Of a DNA stretch of 64,000 nucleotides, positions 33,255 to 43,945 are shown piece by piece. The stretch spans positions 22,410,951 to 22,474,950 of the forward strand of contig CM064538.1 in NCBI GenBank assembly GCA_032716605.1, in the 5' to 3' direction. Position numbers and translations under genes: made by a program. Source of the DNA: Paralithodes platypus (Eukaryota; Arthropoda; Malacostraca; Decapoda; Lithodidae). Position 1 is the first letter of the stretch. The number at the start of each line of letters is the position of its first letter. Below the pieces are notes generated by a model. That model saw only the letters and a list, made by a program, of their open reading frames with translations. It ran no database searches and was not told the DNA's origin.

Positions 33255-36200
33255 GATGCGAAGGCCAACGAGGTCCGTAGGTCTCTAACCTGGCTCAAGT
33301 GGAAGTGTGAGAGAGGGAGAGGGACCGGACTCGGGCACCACCGCTTCAACTGGGAGTACCAAGCCTGGGCCGGCCACAGAGGAGCTATGAGCCAGACTCT
33401 GCCGCGGTACAGACGCAGCCGCGCGAGGACTTTGCACATCAACAGTGCGTCTGGTGGCGGAAATATGTATATCGACTGCCACCTGCTCCAGTGTTCCATG
33501 AAAGCGTCCGGACCCCCCTCCGGAGTACGAGTCCGGAGGGATAGGTACCGAGGCAACTTGCGCGTCTCCTTCGATGCGAACAAGTCGACCTCCGGAACAC
33601 CCCAGGAAGCCGCGAGGTCGTCGAATACAGTCTGTTTCATTGCCCATTCTACAAGAACGCCCTGTCCTCTCGACAGGGCGTCCGCCCATAGGTTGGCAGT
33701 CCCGGGCAGGTAGGAGGCGTGCAGGGAGATGTTGTGTCGGTTCGCGAGGAAGAACAACTTCTCGGAGATCCCCAACAGAGTCAAAGACCTGGAGGACCCC
33801 TGCTTTTGGATACAGTGGACAGCTGTCTGATTGTCCATCCGGAAGGCCACCGACTGGCCCCGAAGGGCCAGCGCGTGGTCCCGCAGGAAGAACAGGGGAA
33901 CCAACAGTTCGAGGGCATTGATGTGTAGGTGTGTGTGTCCCACCCATCTGCCGTGATGTTGATGTCCCAGGTTGGATTGGTAACCCCACCCTACCTCGCT
34001 CGACGCATCTGTATCCACCCAGATCGTCGGCGGGGGGGCGGTCCAGGGCACAGCCGCAGAGAGCGTGCCCCGAGCAACCCAGTGTCCTAAGTGTCTGTGA
34101 ATGGTACGCGGGATCGGCATGAGCCGATCCATAGGGGCCAACGGAAACACCTTGTTGCCCATGAGGATTAGGCGGCGCAGCCTGAGCCTCCCTAAGGGAA
34201 TGGTCAGAGCAGCCCAATTCAGGGAACCCACTAACGAGTCCCAGATCCTCCTCGTGAGGGAGACCGAGTGCAACACGGCGAAGACCTTCCTGCGAAGTTT
34301 CACCGCGTTTGGCTGTCTCTGGGTTACCGTAGCGTTGGACAGATCCCATTCGAGACCTACCCACGTCACGACACGCGACGGCGTCAGGCGTGACTTGGGA
34401 ATATTGACTTTGAACCCTAACTGAGTGATGTGTTGAACTACTGTGAGGGTGTCGCGGACGCACTGTTCTAGGGTGTCGGAAACTATCAACCAGTCGTCCA
34501 AGTAAAACAGGATCTGGAGGCCGCTCCTGAGGAGAGGATCCAGAGCCTGCTTCACCAGTTTCGAGAAGATCCGCGGCGCGATGTTGAGACCGAAGGGAAG
34601 TCTGTCGAACATGAACACACGATCGGAAGTCTGAACGGCCAAGAATCGCTGGAAACGAGGATGGATAGGAACGTGCCAATACGCATCCTTGAGGTCCAGC
34701 GACACCACCCACGACAGAGGTCGCAGGGCCAGTCGTACCTGGTGCACCGTCAGCATCCGAAACCGTGTGTTCACGATGTGCCCGTTGAGGGCCGACAGAT
34801 CCACCACCGGTCGCATCGCGTCGCAGTCCTTCTTTGGTACCAGAAAAACACGGGAGAGGAAAACCGGTTTACCGGCTTCCACCTCCTTGACGATTCCCTG
34901 CTCGTGCATGGACATAATCACGTCGGCCACCTCCGAAGAGACAGGCCGGCTTCGTTGACAAGAGCTGAGTGGGGGTCTGGACTTCCATCTCCAGGTGAGA
35001 CACCTCGTGCAATCTTCCGCCCCCACGTCCCTCGCGGCCACCGAGGGGCGCAAGGGCGAAAACAACCTGTGGGAGCCCCAGAGATGAGGTGAGTTACCCT
35101 TTCTGCGAGGCGAGAAGGAGAACAAGGAGGAGACCGACCTGGAGAACCTACACATTTTTTGACAGGGAGGGTCCCCCGGTACGGTCCCTGCGGTCATAAG
35201 AGCCATGTTGACCACCTCTACCCCCCCCCCCCCCCCACCTCGCCGAAAAGGGCGGGTCACCCCATCACCTGTCCGTCGAGTGTCTGACCCCGTCGAAGTG
35301 CGGCCGGAAGTGGAAGGCTGGCCAGCCCCTTCACGGCGGGGATGAAAGAGAGCAGGAGCAGAAGTGCGAGGCGGAACCGACGCTCTGGCCGGCAACTTCC
35401 CTTTCCTGCGCCCTTTCTTGGCGGCAGCATTGGCGGCAGCACCCCGAAGAGGACCGGCAGAAGGACGGGACTGCGAAGACCCTGGTCGTGACACAGCGCG
35501 TCTGTGCGTGTCGTAAGCAGGGTCCGCTGACAGAGAAGCGTAGCGTTCCCAAGCATCCTGCGCAAAAAGCCCTGATGTATATAGCTCAGAGTATAACAAA
35601 CCCTGACGAATATCCAAGGGGGCCTTCCGGCAGAACGAGGACCTTACCGTCTGGCGTTGTCGAGTTGCCTCGCACAAAACCGCCTTCAGCTCGGGAACCA
35701 AAGACACCGCGAGCTGAAGGTGGATCCGCCGAACGTGGTCCAAACCCTCGCGAAGATCTCCAGGTGCAGTCGCCTCGATAAGCCTCAGGTGGTGAACAGA
35801 CGTCTGGAGGGAACCTAAAAGACAAGACAATAAGTTCGCCACCCTCTGCCGCATGGTAAAATCCCTGTCGACAGAGGACTTATCTGGGTGGGAGAAGAAC
35901 GGGTTAGCAATAGCACAAATTTCAAGTTTGGGCGCGCTGATCCAGGACCAGAACTTGCCATCCAATCCGCCGTCAGATACAAGAGGAGGCAAAAGCAGTG
36001 ACGACTCTGGGGGAGGGACTGAAACAGATCTGTCGACGGAACGGTTGGCGAATTCTAAGGCCTCAGCAAACCAGGCCTCCAATGGGAGAGGATTATCGAG
36101 CACGACGGCTAAGCCAGGCTTACCGTCATCGCACAAACCCGTCCCATAGGAGGACAGTCCCGTCAACACAGCCAGGGACTGAACATCCTGAAGGATGTCC

Positions 36201-36439
36201 TGGCGGCTGAAGTCTGACCAGAGCTTAGTCCGAGGAGCAGACGGGGGCTTGGGCTTCACCGAAAAGTACTGAAGGTCAGTCCTCGTCGGGTAAGCCCGCA
36301 CCTCCACGTCGGCCACCTGACCATCCACCCTGATCGCCCTGAACTGCATCTTATCATTAATTTGGACCGACCAGTCCGAAGGTAGGGCCCTCTCACCTGA
36401 CGGGAAGTCGGTAGCACGCTCCGGGTGGGAGGCCTGCAC
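33206..36439 (-). CDS. DIRS reverse transcriptase/RNase H polyprotein
   Basis: 1077 open codons. The N-terminal 450 residues include the SAPKL and DFTMRQRVANLLS segment typical of this family. RT follows with VFLVPKK, RPVVDLSALN, SLDLKDAYWHVPI, LPFGLNIAPRIF and the catalytic YLDDW (residue about 645, near 34500). RNase H begins at about residue 806 with WVDTDASSEVGWG and has MDNQTAVHC and WADALSRG. The upstream edge is a TAG, then a GTG; no ATG is placed for initiation, so expression from Gag by frameshift or readthrough is likely. No methyltransferase-like domain is noticed. Confidence 0.9.
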   Translation of the reverse strand: MQASHPERATDFPSGERALPSDWSVQINDKMQFRAIRVDGQVADVEVRAYPTRTDLQYFSVKPKPPSAPRTKLWSDFSRQDILQDVQSLAVLTGLSSYGTGLCDDGKPGLAVVLDNPLPLEAWFAEALEFANRSVDRSVSVPPPESSLLLPPLVSDGGLDGKFWSWISAPKLEICAIANPFFSHPDKSSVDRDFTMRQRVANLLSCLLGSLQTSVHHLRLIEATAPGDLREGLDHVRRIHLQLAVSLVPELKAVLCEATRQRQTVRSSFCRKAPLDIRQGLLYSELYTSGLFAQDAWERYASLSADPAYDTHRRAVSRPGSSQSRPSAGPLRGAAANAAAKKGRRKGKLPARASVPPRTSAPALFHPRREGAGQPSTSGRTSTGSDTRRTGDGVTRPFRRGGGGGGVEVVNMALMTAGTVPGDPPCQKMCRFSRSVSSLFSFSPRRKGNSPHLWGSHRLFSPLRPSVAARDVGAEDCTRCLTWRWKSRPPLSSCQRSRPVSSEVADVIMSMHEQGIVKEVEAGKPVFLSRVFLVPKKDCDAMRPVVDLSALNGHIVNTRFRMLTVHQVRLALRPLSWVVSLDLKDAYWHVPIHPRFQRFLAVQTSDRVFMFDRLPFGLNIAPRIFSKLVKQALDPLLRSGLQILFYLDDWLIVSDTLEQCVRDTLTVVQHITQLGFKVNIPKSRLTPSRVVTWVGLEWDLSNATVTQRQPNAVKLRRKVFAVLHSVSLTRRIWDSLVGSLNWAALTIPLGRLRLRRLILMGNKVFPLAPMDRLMPIPRTIHRHLGHWVARGTLSAAVPWTAPPPTIWVDTDASSEVGWGYQSNLGHQHHGRWVGHTHLHINALELLVPLFFLRDHALALRGQSVAFRMDNQTAVHCIQKQGSSRSLTLLGISEKLFFLANRHNISLHASYLPGTANLWADALSRGQGVLVEWAMKQTVFDDLAASWGVPEVDLFASKETRKLPRYLSLRTRTPEGGPDAFMEHWSRWQSIYIFPPPDALLMCKVLARLRLYRGRVWLIAPLWPAQAWYSQLKRWCPSPVPLPLSHFHLSQVRDLRTSLAFASWMFVRHGGSQSTDGT

Positions 36440-36531
36440 CCCCTTCTAAACAGCCAAGGAGCCATAGAGGAGCGGCATAGTCCGCGACGGGACCTTGGCC
36501 TTCTGGATGGGGGGCATGCGCGGACCCTGCC

Positions 36532-38103
36532 CTAGCAGACGGAGAACCCCCGCATGGGAGACAGTAGGGGCAACCACCTGAGCCAGGGCAGGAGCAGTAC
36601 TAGCCGACGACCGGGCAGGCGGAGAAGCAGGGCGAGAAAAGGAATGTGGTCCACCGCAGAGGGGAGGGGGACCAAAGCAGGGGTAGGTTGGGTGAGGCGC
36701 TGAGGTTGTGTCACCGCCAAGAAGCGCGATAAGAGGGAATCTTGCATCGCCTCCAAACGCGCGTCAAAGTGTGACACAACCCACCCCTGCATAGCCGAAA
36801 ATCGATCCGAGAGAGGCGACCCCCCCGAAGATAGTTCAGCCCGCAGGGGCGAGCGTGAGCGAGAGCGAGACCCACGACACAAAACAGCAGCGTCGCGGCC
36901 CAAAGAAGGCGAGCGACGACGACCGTGGCGTTCCTGAGGGTCTCGTCCCCGATCACTAACGCCCGAGGGGGAAACATCACCATCCCCCTCTTCCAGCGAC
37001 ACGTCAGCCCCTGAGAAAGGGGACCCCGAAACCTCGCTATACTCTACCGAGTCAAGCGGCGGGGTACCCCCTCGGGGAGCCGGTAATCAAAGATCAGGGA
37101 TAGAAGAAGGAAGAGGAGCAGGATGACGGGAGTGGGAAGGCTGGCCGGGTGAAAGGAGGTCAGAAGGAGCCGCGGGGGGAAACAGAGCAAGGATCCCCGG
37201 GGCTGAGAGAACAGGGCGGCCCGACACCGAGGCGGAGGAGGGAGGGACCTCCACCTTGGGACGAGACCGTGAAGGAAGAAGAGGCACCGAAGCAGGAGAA
37301 GTAGGAGGAGAAGCAACTACATCCTGGCGGACCCCCCTGGACAGAGTAGGAGGAGGGAGCAGAGGGCCAGCTACAGCATGAACATCCGCGCGCGTAGAGG
37401 ACAAATGAAGAGGAAGTCTTTTGTGCAGGGGAAGCGGGCGGAAGGTAGTAGAGCCCCTATCCGGAGAGGCCAGGGGAGGGCGTACAGGGGCAGAGACGCT
37501 AACCCCGGCCTCAGGGCGAGAACCATGACGAGAGCGAACGGCGGAGTCAAGGTGATCAGGAGGACGAGGAGGGGCAGTAGAGGACGGGCGACGAGGAGAG
37601 CGAGAGCGTGGACGGAGCTGGGGATCCACCCGACGATGTGACGACCGACCACGGGACTCAGGGAGGAGGGCCCGAGCAGGGAGAGGGCCAGGTAAACGGC
37701 CTCCAGACGGGTCAGGGATGCCCAGGGCGACGCGTATCCGGTCGTCAACAAAGGCCGGGGAACGGTGGCCCACAGTCCTAATGTGGTGGGAGACCACCGC
37801 CCACACAGACTGAAGGGATGCAGAGGCCACTGCCGCGTCAGAGGAACCAGGGTGATGGTCCACCACATCCACCAGGTCCATACACGGGCCACACAAAGCA
37901 GGGAGGTAGGCCGTAGAGGACACACATTGAGAGTGGCGTAAGCAGGACCTGTGGCATTCCAAGCACGGGGAGCCACAGCCCTGGCGAAAGCAAGGCATCC
38001 CACCTGCAACGGAAGAACACACACCATAAGCAGCACGTTGACGGAGTAAGTGAAGATAATGTCCAATAAAAACCAGGGAATGAGCATGGGTAAACAGGAA
38101 CAC
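36532..38103 (-). pseudogene. DIRS Gag-like ORF with one in-frame stop
   Basis: A frame of about 520 codons with a single TGA at 37087-37089. Near the start a Cys-rich knot (CFRQGCGSPCLECHRSC and CGPC) resembles zinc-binding Gag fingers. The middle is Arg/Ser/Pro-rich, and the last part has FDARLEAMQDSLLSRF, a short amphipathic helix. The first ATG in frame is the one in GGMPCFRQ at about 38000; a pyrimidine tract with TTGCAG just before it looks like a 3' splice site. The TGA may be a real defect or a sequence error. Confidence 0.6.
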
Positions 38104-38299
38104 ACATGCAAACTGGAAGTCGTACTCACTCTAAACCGGGAGCACCGATGGACGTGAGGAGGGCGGGTGAGGCGGAAGAGCACAAGCAGAACCTGCAAAG
38201 ATGGAGAAAGTGTTAACCACCACTCAACACCTCACATGCAGGGTCCATAACACCAGGCAACAAGACGACACAAAAAAGGGTCACAGTGAAAGCCAACTA

Positions 38300-38445
38300 T
38301 AACCGCAAATTTGCGGGCCAATGGAGGCATAACCGTACCGACACAACCCTCCCGCCTCACCGCGAGACCCCCCAGTGATCTCCGTAAATTTGCGGGGAGC
38401 CGAAACGTCCGAGGACCGAATCGAGCACCCCGCAAATTTGCGGGA
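38300..38445. repeat. Three CGCAAATTTGCG-type palindromes in DIRS leader
   Basis: CCGCAAATTTGCGGG at about 38303, CCGTAAATTTGCGGGG at 38383 and CCCGCAAATTTGCGGG at 38428. These are near-perfect palindromes within 140 bp of the GC-rich leader upstream of Gag and could be protein-binding or promoter sites of the element. Confidence 0.7.
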
Positions 38446-39413
38446 CCGGCCGAGATGGTCCGGCGCCGAAAAAGCGAGAGGAGCGTCTAGGGAATACCAA
38501 AAGAGGCCCAGAAAAAAGCGTCATCTCCTTATGAACTCCAAGCGACGATGGCCATCAAGCTGAGCAGTGTCTTCCTTGATAATATCCTGACTCAACCGGT
38601 CAAGGGAGAGGCAAGGAAGACACACCAGGGGAGAGGAGGCACATCCCCCAGGAACCACCCAACCCACAGAGATAGAGCAAAGCCCATGAGGAGAAGTGGC
38701 AGGAAGGGTGGTTTGGCACAAACAGGGGCCCCCGTAGGGTACCCCAGGATTGGGCAAAAGGGTATGAAAGGATGGGGGTGAAAACAGTAAGGGAACACAA
38801 AAACCAGTAAATGAAACTGGCGAGAAAAAGGGTGGCCTAGCCGTGAGGAGAGAATGTGTCAGGGGCGAAAAACCCTGTGGTGTGAGGGAGGGGCCCCCGT
38901 GGGGTACCCCTGGATATCACGAACCACCAAGCGCCCAGGCCCTTGAGACACAGTGAAGGCTCGAAAGGGGGGACTCGGGAATAACGCTAATAATGCGGCC
39001 GACACAAACCCTACAAACAGCACCGCCACCACGAAATCTCAGATTGTGAACCAACTGTACACCTAGGCTATGAAAATATGAAAACTCATAGGGGCATAGC
39101 AATTCCTGAATGAGAAACAAGCTCGGCTAAAATAAGCTAAAAGCTAAACTATGCCCAGACTAACAGGAAAAAAGAATATGAAAAGAGAAAGGAATGAAAA
39201 ACACACACGAGGAACGCCAGGCGCCCCCGTACCTTCGGTAGCTATTTCCACACGCGTCTCCATTAAACACACTGAGGAGCCCGTTTACGTGTGCCCTAGA
39301 TCACGTAATATCTGTCTAACAAAAAGAAGGCCAGAAAAGCCGAAACGAACCTAAAACAGGGTGAATTGAAGGAGCACAACAAAAGCGGACTCAACAATGG
39401 CGACGCGTGAAAA

Positions 39414-39716
39414 AATGATGACAAGAGAGGGTCGCTCATGCGCACGTTCGACAGGGATCTGCGCATGACGGAATACGGGATGGGCCTTGAGCGGTAACTA
39501 AGGTAAACCCCTTTTTCTTCTCTTCTATGCTTTTTTCACCTTCGGTGGTAGTTTTGGTTAATGTACAACGTCTCCTAGAGCAAGATAAGGAGTAGACTCT
39601 AGACGTTTTCTTTTTAACCGCGGTTGGAATGACGACATAGCAGTCAAAATAGACAAGTCGTCATTGCAATTAGGTTAATAGCCTTGACGTTGGATTTGCC
39701 AAGACTACTAACAAAT
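39414..39716 (-). repeat. DIRS copy 2 left terminal repeat
   Basis: This repeats the right-end sequence in inverse orientation from TGACAAGAGAGGGTCGCTC to GACTACTAACAAA; the outer end at 39716 matches the TTGGATTTGCCAAGACTACT motif also found at 3893-3905 and 31800-31820. Confidence 0.8.
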
Positions 39717-39746
39717 TCCATTGTTGGGGGATCAACGTTTTCTATC

Positions 39747-40034
39747 ATGAGTGCTACGACTAGAAAAGTGAACTTACCATAAACTAATTTAAACGTTCTT
39801 AGCGATATATTTGGGACCATATATTGGCTGAATTATTGTGAGTACGAATTAACACCAAAGAAACAGCGCACCATGTCCCGTCTATTCTGGAGGAACCATA
39901 AAATCCAGCATATTATGGTGATTGACAAAATGTTGGGTCCGCGGTGTCACCCTGATGATGTGAGTAAGGTCCGTCGGATATGGTGTAAGCTAATGGGCAA
40001 AATAATACATCACAGGTATAGGGGATACTACTAA
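39747..40034 (+). pseudogene. Orphan small gene with an early stop
   Basis: The ATG at 39747 is followed by a TAA at codon 12 (39780-39782). The same frame then stays open for 83 codons with basic, aromatic-rich protein (IYWLNYCEYE, MSRLFWRNHKIQ, RRIWCKLMGK) to a TAA at 40034. It ends just before the AATAAA module shared with the convergent VIT-VWA copy D. It is unrecognised. The DIRS left end lies 31 bp upstream and may have cut its promoter. Confidence 0.4.
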
Positions 40035-40112
40035 AAATGATTATTCTTGGTTATATAAAGTTTATTATAAACATAAGACAAACGAATACTCAGATAATTG
40101 GTGAGATCAGTG

Positions 40113-42059
40113 TTATTTTTCCGTACATGTTATGATTATAGTGTCTGGTAGAGTCTTAAATGGGGTAAGGTTATAACCTTCTAATGAAAGTGTGACCGCT
40201 GCGGGTATTCCACACTTCTTTATATCGTATATATTATTAAGAATGGTTAAAGCCAATGTTATCAATAAGATTTCAGAGGATATTCTGGTGGGAAAATATG
40301 AAAGGAACTCATCAGAATCCATTTGTATGAGATTGGTAACCCGTGTAATATCTACCCAACCCTCGGGGTAACTCATCAGACTATGAAATAGGCAACACGA
40401 ATCGGCACTTGACCCTTCTTCATAGTCAATGGAAAAAGGGAGTCCTTCTATAGCCCCTTTCCCCCCCCCACAATCAACAGTGTCGGGTTTTTGCGCAGCT
40501 CCTCCGAAGGAAAAATTATCGATACCTAAATAACAAGTCAATGGAGAGACTACACCGCTCCCTTCACTCAAATCTACAATAGATTTATTCATGCGTGCAA
40601 CCTCTTCACTCCCAAGTCTACCTTGCAGGATCTTTTGTAGTTGTAATCCCTCAATCATTCCCTTGGCTGCTACCTGATGAAGACCGACTCCATGGACCTT
40701 GGTCACTGTAATATTGTCACATATAGTCGAGTTATCTAATTGTATCTTGGCCGTGATGTCTTTCGTCGCAGTTCCATTTGGGATGCTATGGAATTGGGTA
40801 AATGTTTGACCCCGATTGATGCTGGAGTTGTACCCGGTGTCTTTTCAACAGCATTATCTGAAATGCATAGATGTACTTGGAGTTTGTCCACACAGGGTTT
40901 TGTCATCAAACCCAAAAACATTTCGAATTTTTCCATTTGGGATTTATTTTTTCAGGAGGAGGCAATGACCAGAATTGTAAAAGGCCAGACTCTTGAGTAG
41001 GTCAGAGGAAACACCGTCTCCTACACCAACGGTGAATATTTGAAAAGCCTCTTTCTTCAATCCGGCGCATTCTTTTATAATGTCACTTACATTTCTAACT
41101 TTAGCGTCGGTCACCATCAACATATTTATAGGGAGTTGACTGCAGCACCCATAACCATATGTGATGGCCTTCATAATCTCGGTGCCACGCATATTACTCT
41201 TTAGCTCACATACATACTCATGAGCGAACTTAATATTTGTTTTAGTGACCACCTGGGTGGTCTTAAATAAAGGTTTTAAGTGTGTTCCAAAGGAGATCAT
41301 GTTAAATCCGGTGCATGTCTCACTACTAAGTGCTAGTACCCAATGTAGGGCACACAATTGCGCCATCTCCATCTTCATCCCATCCTGCATGCTGTCCAAA
41401 CAATCTATTAAAAGTATCATCTCGCCCGGGGCCCGGTGAGGCAAATCTACATGGGTTAGGTCGAGCTGTCCCGTCAACATTATCACATCATCCTTCATTG
41501 GCCGCCTTGGGGTTTGCCTCTTCATGGAAAGCCTGGATCTTCTTCGAGTGGGTGATTTTCATCTCCCAATCGTGTTGTTGGGGGCCACCTTTCATCCATA
41601 TCACCTTACCCATACCCTCCGCGTTTACTCTAACATATCCATTATCATGCGGTGGGTACACCTATACACCTTTGATATTACTTAGGGTGGCATTTACTAT
41701 TAAACTGTAGTTACTATTGTGTTCCAGCTCATAGGAGGAATCACTAGGCCGTAACATAGTAGGGAGCACTAGAGTACTAACTCCCGGCCTTCGTTCACTG
41801 GTAACAACTGCAACATGTACACTTTAGCTTTATGGGCTATGTTTCCCAAATGGATTTCTAATATGTCTTCATGCTCGTGCATTTTCTTTCTAATGAAGGC
41901 TTGTTTTCCCTGTTTGATAGAAGCTAGGAATTTTGCCTCCGCCTTTCCCTTCTCGATACATCGTCCAATAATTTCCCGGGTGTCATTGATAGTTGCCTTG
42001 AAAGAATAGACATAACTGTCATAATCCATGGGTATAATTTCTTCCTTCTTCTTCTTCAT
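40113..42059 (-). pseudogene. VIT-VWA protein, copy D
   Basis: Reading from 42059: VIT domain with DYDSYVYSF, REIIGRCIEK, IHLGNIAHKA, a deletion around 41810, then VWA from 41525 with MIDAS DCLDS (the SxS serine is altered compared with DCSNS in copies A and B) and TVGVGDG near 41030. Frameshifts lie near 41550, 40940 and 40720. The C-terminal region to 40113 stays in frame with the preceding part, so it shows the natural C-terminus. AATAAA on the - strand lies at about 40060-40070. The N-terminus is replaced upstream of 42059 by a copy of the 327-bp repeat. Confidence 0.8.
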
Positions 42060-42104
42060 CGTTACCGGATTTCTGGTAGTTTAGGCAAGAGCGTCCTGGG
42101 TTAG

Positions 42105-42245
42105 AAGCCACGGATTGCCACATGTGTTGTTTTTTCCATTCACATATGCATAGCCTACGTGAGTTACAGTTGGGATGTATAGGCAGTGTCCACCATTCTT
42201 TTTAATTGCCTTCGTGGTATGTTGAATAAGGTGTTGATATTCGGT
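42105..42245 (-). repeat. Diverged single copy of the 327-bp repeat
   Basis: CACGGATTGCCACATGTGTT, CATTCACATATGCATAGCC and AAGGTGTTGATATTCGGTGTG match the unit at 27585-27830 in inverse orientation with internal rearrangement. Confidence 0.6.
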
Positions 42246-42452
42246 GTGTATGTTATTATATCTGGGGAGTATTTGTGAGTATGTGGGAGGGGGGATGTGG
42301 GTGTGGGAGGTGGTAAGCGAAGCTAAAAAAAAAAATAAAAAAAAACGAGGGATTTGTTTTTCAAGCTCGTGCAGGCCGGTCTACGGTATATAAATACCAC
42401 ACGGAGGCGCGACCAAACAATATTTATTGACCCCCTTACTACGTTTCGGATA

Positions 42453-43589
42453 ATGATGATATCATCTTCAAATTGGGAGAATCTCTCCGAAAGGAGACTT
42501 ATTTCATCCGAAAGAATAGACAAAAGCCAAAGAAAAAAAGGAGATATTGTTGTTCATGGGGTGGTAATAGAAGGATTCCCCATTGCTCTTGGTAAATCAT
42601 CCTATATTGTTGAGACTGTGAATGAAAGCCAAACCGATTTAGTCGTCGCTAATATGGAAGATGCAATGTCCGCTGCACGAATAAGAGTATCTGGTCAGTG
42701 TGCTAAGTTATGTGGCTATGAACAAATGGATACAATTTTGGGATGTGAACAGCAACCCGTGCGTATCAATACAAAGTATTATTTTACCGAAATGATACCT
42801 AATCACCCAAACAATATCGAAATGATACCTAATCACCCAATTCCCGAGGATATTTCGATAATCCACTCAACCATAGCCAAGCAGGCTGCATTAAATGGTG
42901 CATTTGTCGCTATAGGTGGCGAACAAATACACAATGTGTCGCTAAATTCTAGGAAATGTCCGAAACATATTACCTGTCTGTATGCTAGAGACATGGAATC
43001 GGGTGCGATTCAATTTTCGGTGGCCGAGTTAATGGCCAAACCAATTGTTGGAAAAGATATTTACGAAATTATATATTATATGACCAATGCCCTGTCTAGA
43101 TTTTCCTCAATTAATACCCCATATTGTAACATATCCAATTTTCTCTGTGTTGATTGGGAAGATATCATAACAACTTATTGTTTTGGTGGGGATATTGCAT
43201 CGCAATTACAGTGGGCCTTTACAAATATGAAAAGACGTCAACGTAAATACGAGACGGAAATGTATGACACCCTAGAACAGTTCTATTCCTTTTTTGGACT
43301 TGGTTACGATGCTAACAAAACAGTTGGTATTGAACGTTATCAAATGTTGGTGGAGGCATCTCGCCAGAGACGGAGCGATAAGTTTAAACATATTTTGTCC
43401 GCTATCAACTTTCCCATATCTTTAAGAAGGTGGCTAGATAATGTTAAAATTTCAAACGCTATTGTTAAAGAAGCCAAATATATGTTAGAAAACTATAATA
43501 ATAGTACATATATGTACACCAAACTAAATAACAGAAATTTGGGTAATGTAATTAGCCATATTGTTCTAGAAATCTTACTCCTAAAATAA
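42453..43589 (+). CDS. Orphan viral-like protein, 378 aa, intact
   Basis: An intact ORF from the tandem ATGATG at 42453. The product has several Cys (CAKLCGY, LGCEQQ, KCPKHITCL), a 24-bp internal duplication coding EMIPNHP twice, a central CVDWEDI stretch and a helical C-terminus. No signal peptide or clear membrane segment is seen. I do not recognise the family. It is followed in the same direction by an 88-codon ORF (33 bp gap) and PIF-0 copy C, so the three may be a conserved viral gene order. Its 5' end, including the promoter region, is copied inverted at 54121-54250. Stop-free length in AT-rich DNA argues for recent function or recent integration. Confidence 0.6.
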   Translation: MMISSSNWENLSERRLISSERIDKSQRKKGDIVVHGVVIEGFPIALGKSSYIVETVNESQTDLVVANMEDAMSAARIRVSGQCAKLCGYEQMDTILGCEQQPVRINTKYYFTEMIPNHPNNIEMIPNHPIPEDISIIHSTIAKQAALNGAFVAIGGEQIHNVSLNSRKCPKHITCLYARDMESGAIQFSVAELMAKPIVGKDIYEIIYYMTNALSRFSSINTPYCNISNFLCVDWEDIITTYCFGGDIASQLQWAFTNMKRRQRKYETEMYDTLEQFYSFFGLGYDANKTVGIERYQMLVEASRQRRSDKFKHILSAINFPISLRRWLDNVKISNAIVKEAKYMLENYNNSTYMYTKLNNRNLGNVISHIVLEILLLK

Positions 43590-43622
43590 ATTTGTATATT
43601 TTTAAGCTAACTAACAATAATC

Positions 43623-43889
43623 ATGATTGTTGAAATAGTGTCTATGGTTAATGAATATATCAAATCTGCTTTAATGTTTGCGAAATATCTTCATTACCTA
43701 GGATTAAATATATACCACATCAATTACACATCGTTCAAGACCATTCCCGGTAACTTGTGGCTTATTCCATCTGTGACAATAATTGGAAGCAACGAGTGTG
43801 CTATAACGAAACTTAATTTTCTATCTATGTATAATCAATTTGTTATTGAATTGGGTGAGATTATCAAATTAAATGATAATTTAAAATAA
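43623..43889 (+). CDS. Orphan viral-like protein, 88 aa
   Basis: An intact small ORF with ATG at 43623, between the 378-aa orphan and PIF-0 copy C, all on the + strand. Mildly hydrophobic with Ile/Tyr-rich segments (KYLHYLGLNIYHINY) but no clear transmembrane helix. It ends 56 bp before the PIF-0 start. The family is not recognised. Confidence 0.45.
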   Translation: MIVEIVSMVNEYIKSALMFAKYLHYLGLNIYHINYTSFKTIPGNLWLIPSVTIIGSNECAITKLNFLSMYNQFVIELGEIIKLNDNLK

Positions 43890-43945
43890 ATAATAAATAA
43901 ATAAATAAATTATTTGTTTTAAATTACCCCCAATGGATAACTATT

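Larger units (their letters stand above)
31318..39716 (-). mobile_element. DIRS-type retrotransposon, nearly complete copy 2
   Basis: About 8.4 kb on the - strand: left terminal repeat (39414-39716), GC-rich leader, Gag, RT/RNase H, tyrosine recombinase, AT-rich 3' leader, and right terminal repeat with internal complementary region (31318-31860). RT and recombinase ORFs are intact; Gag has one in-frame stop. DIRS elements use a tyrosine recombinase instead of an integrase and leave no target duplication; none is evident here. GC content is much higher than the flanking viral-like DNA. Confidence 0.9.

Noticed and set aside
33219..36210. Plus-strand ORFs across DIRS copy 2
   Set aside because: These are antisense shadows of the RT/RNase H ORF.
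32268..36439. GTG starts of the DIRS RT and recombinase ORFs as real initiation codons
   Set aside because: Eukaryotic translation does not normally start at GTG; coupling, frameshift or splicing from Gag is more likely.
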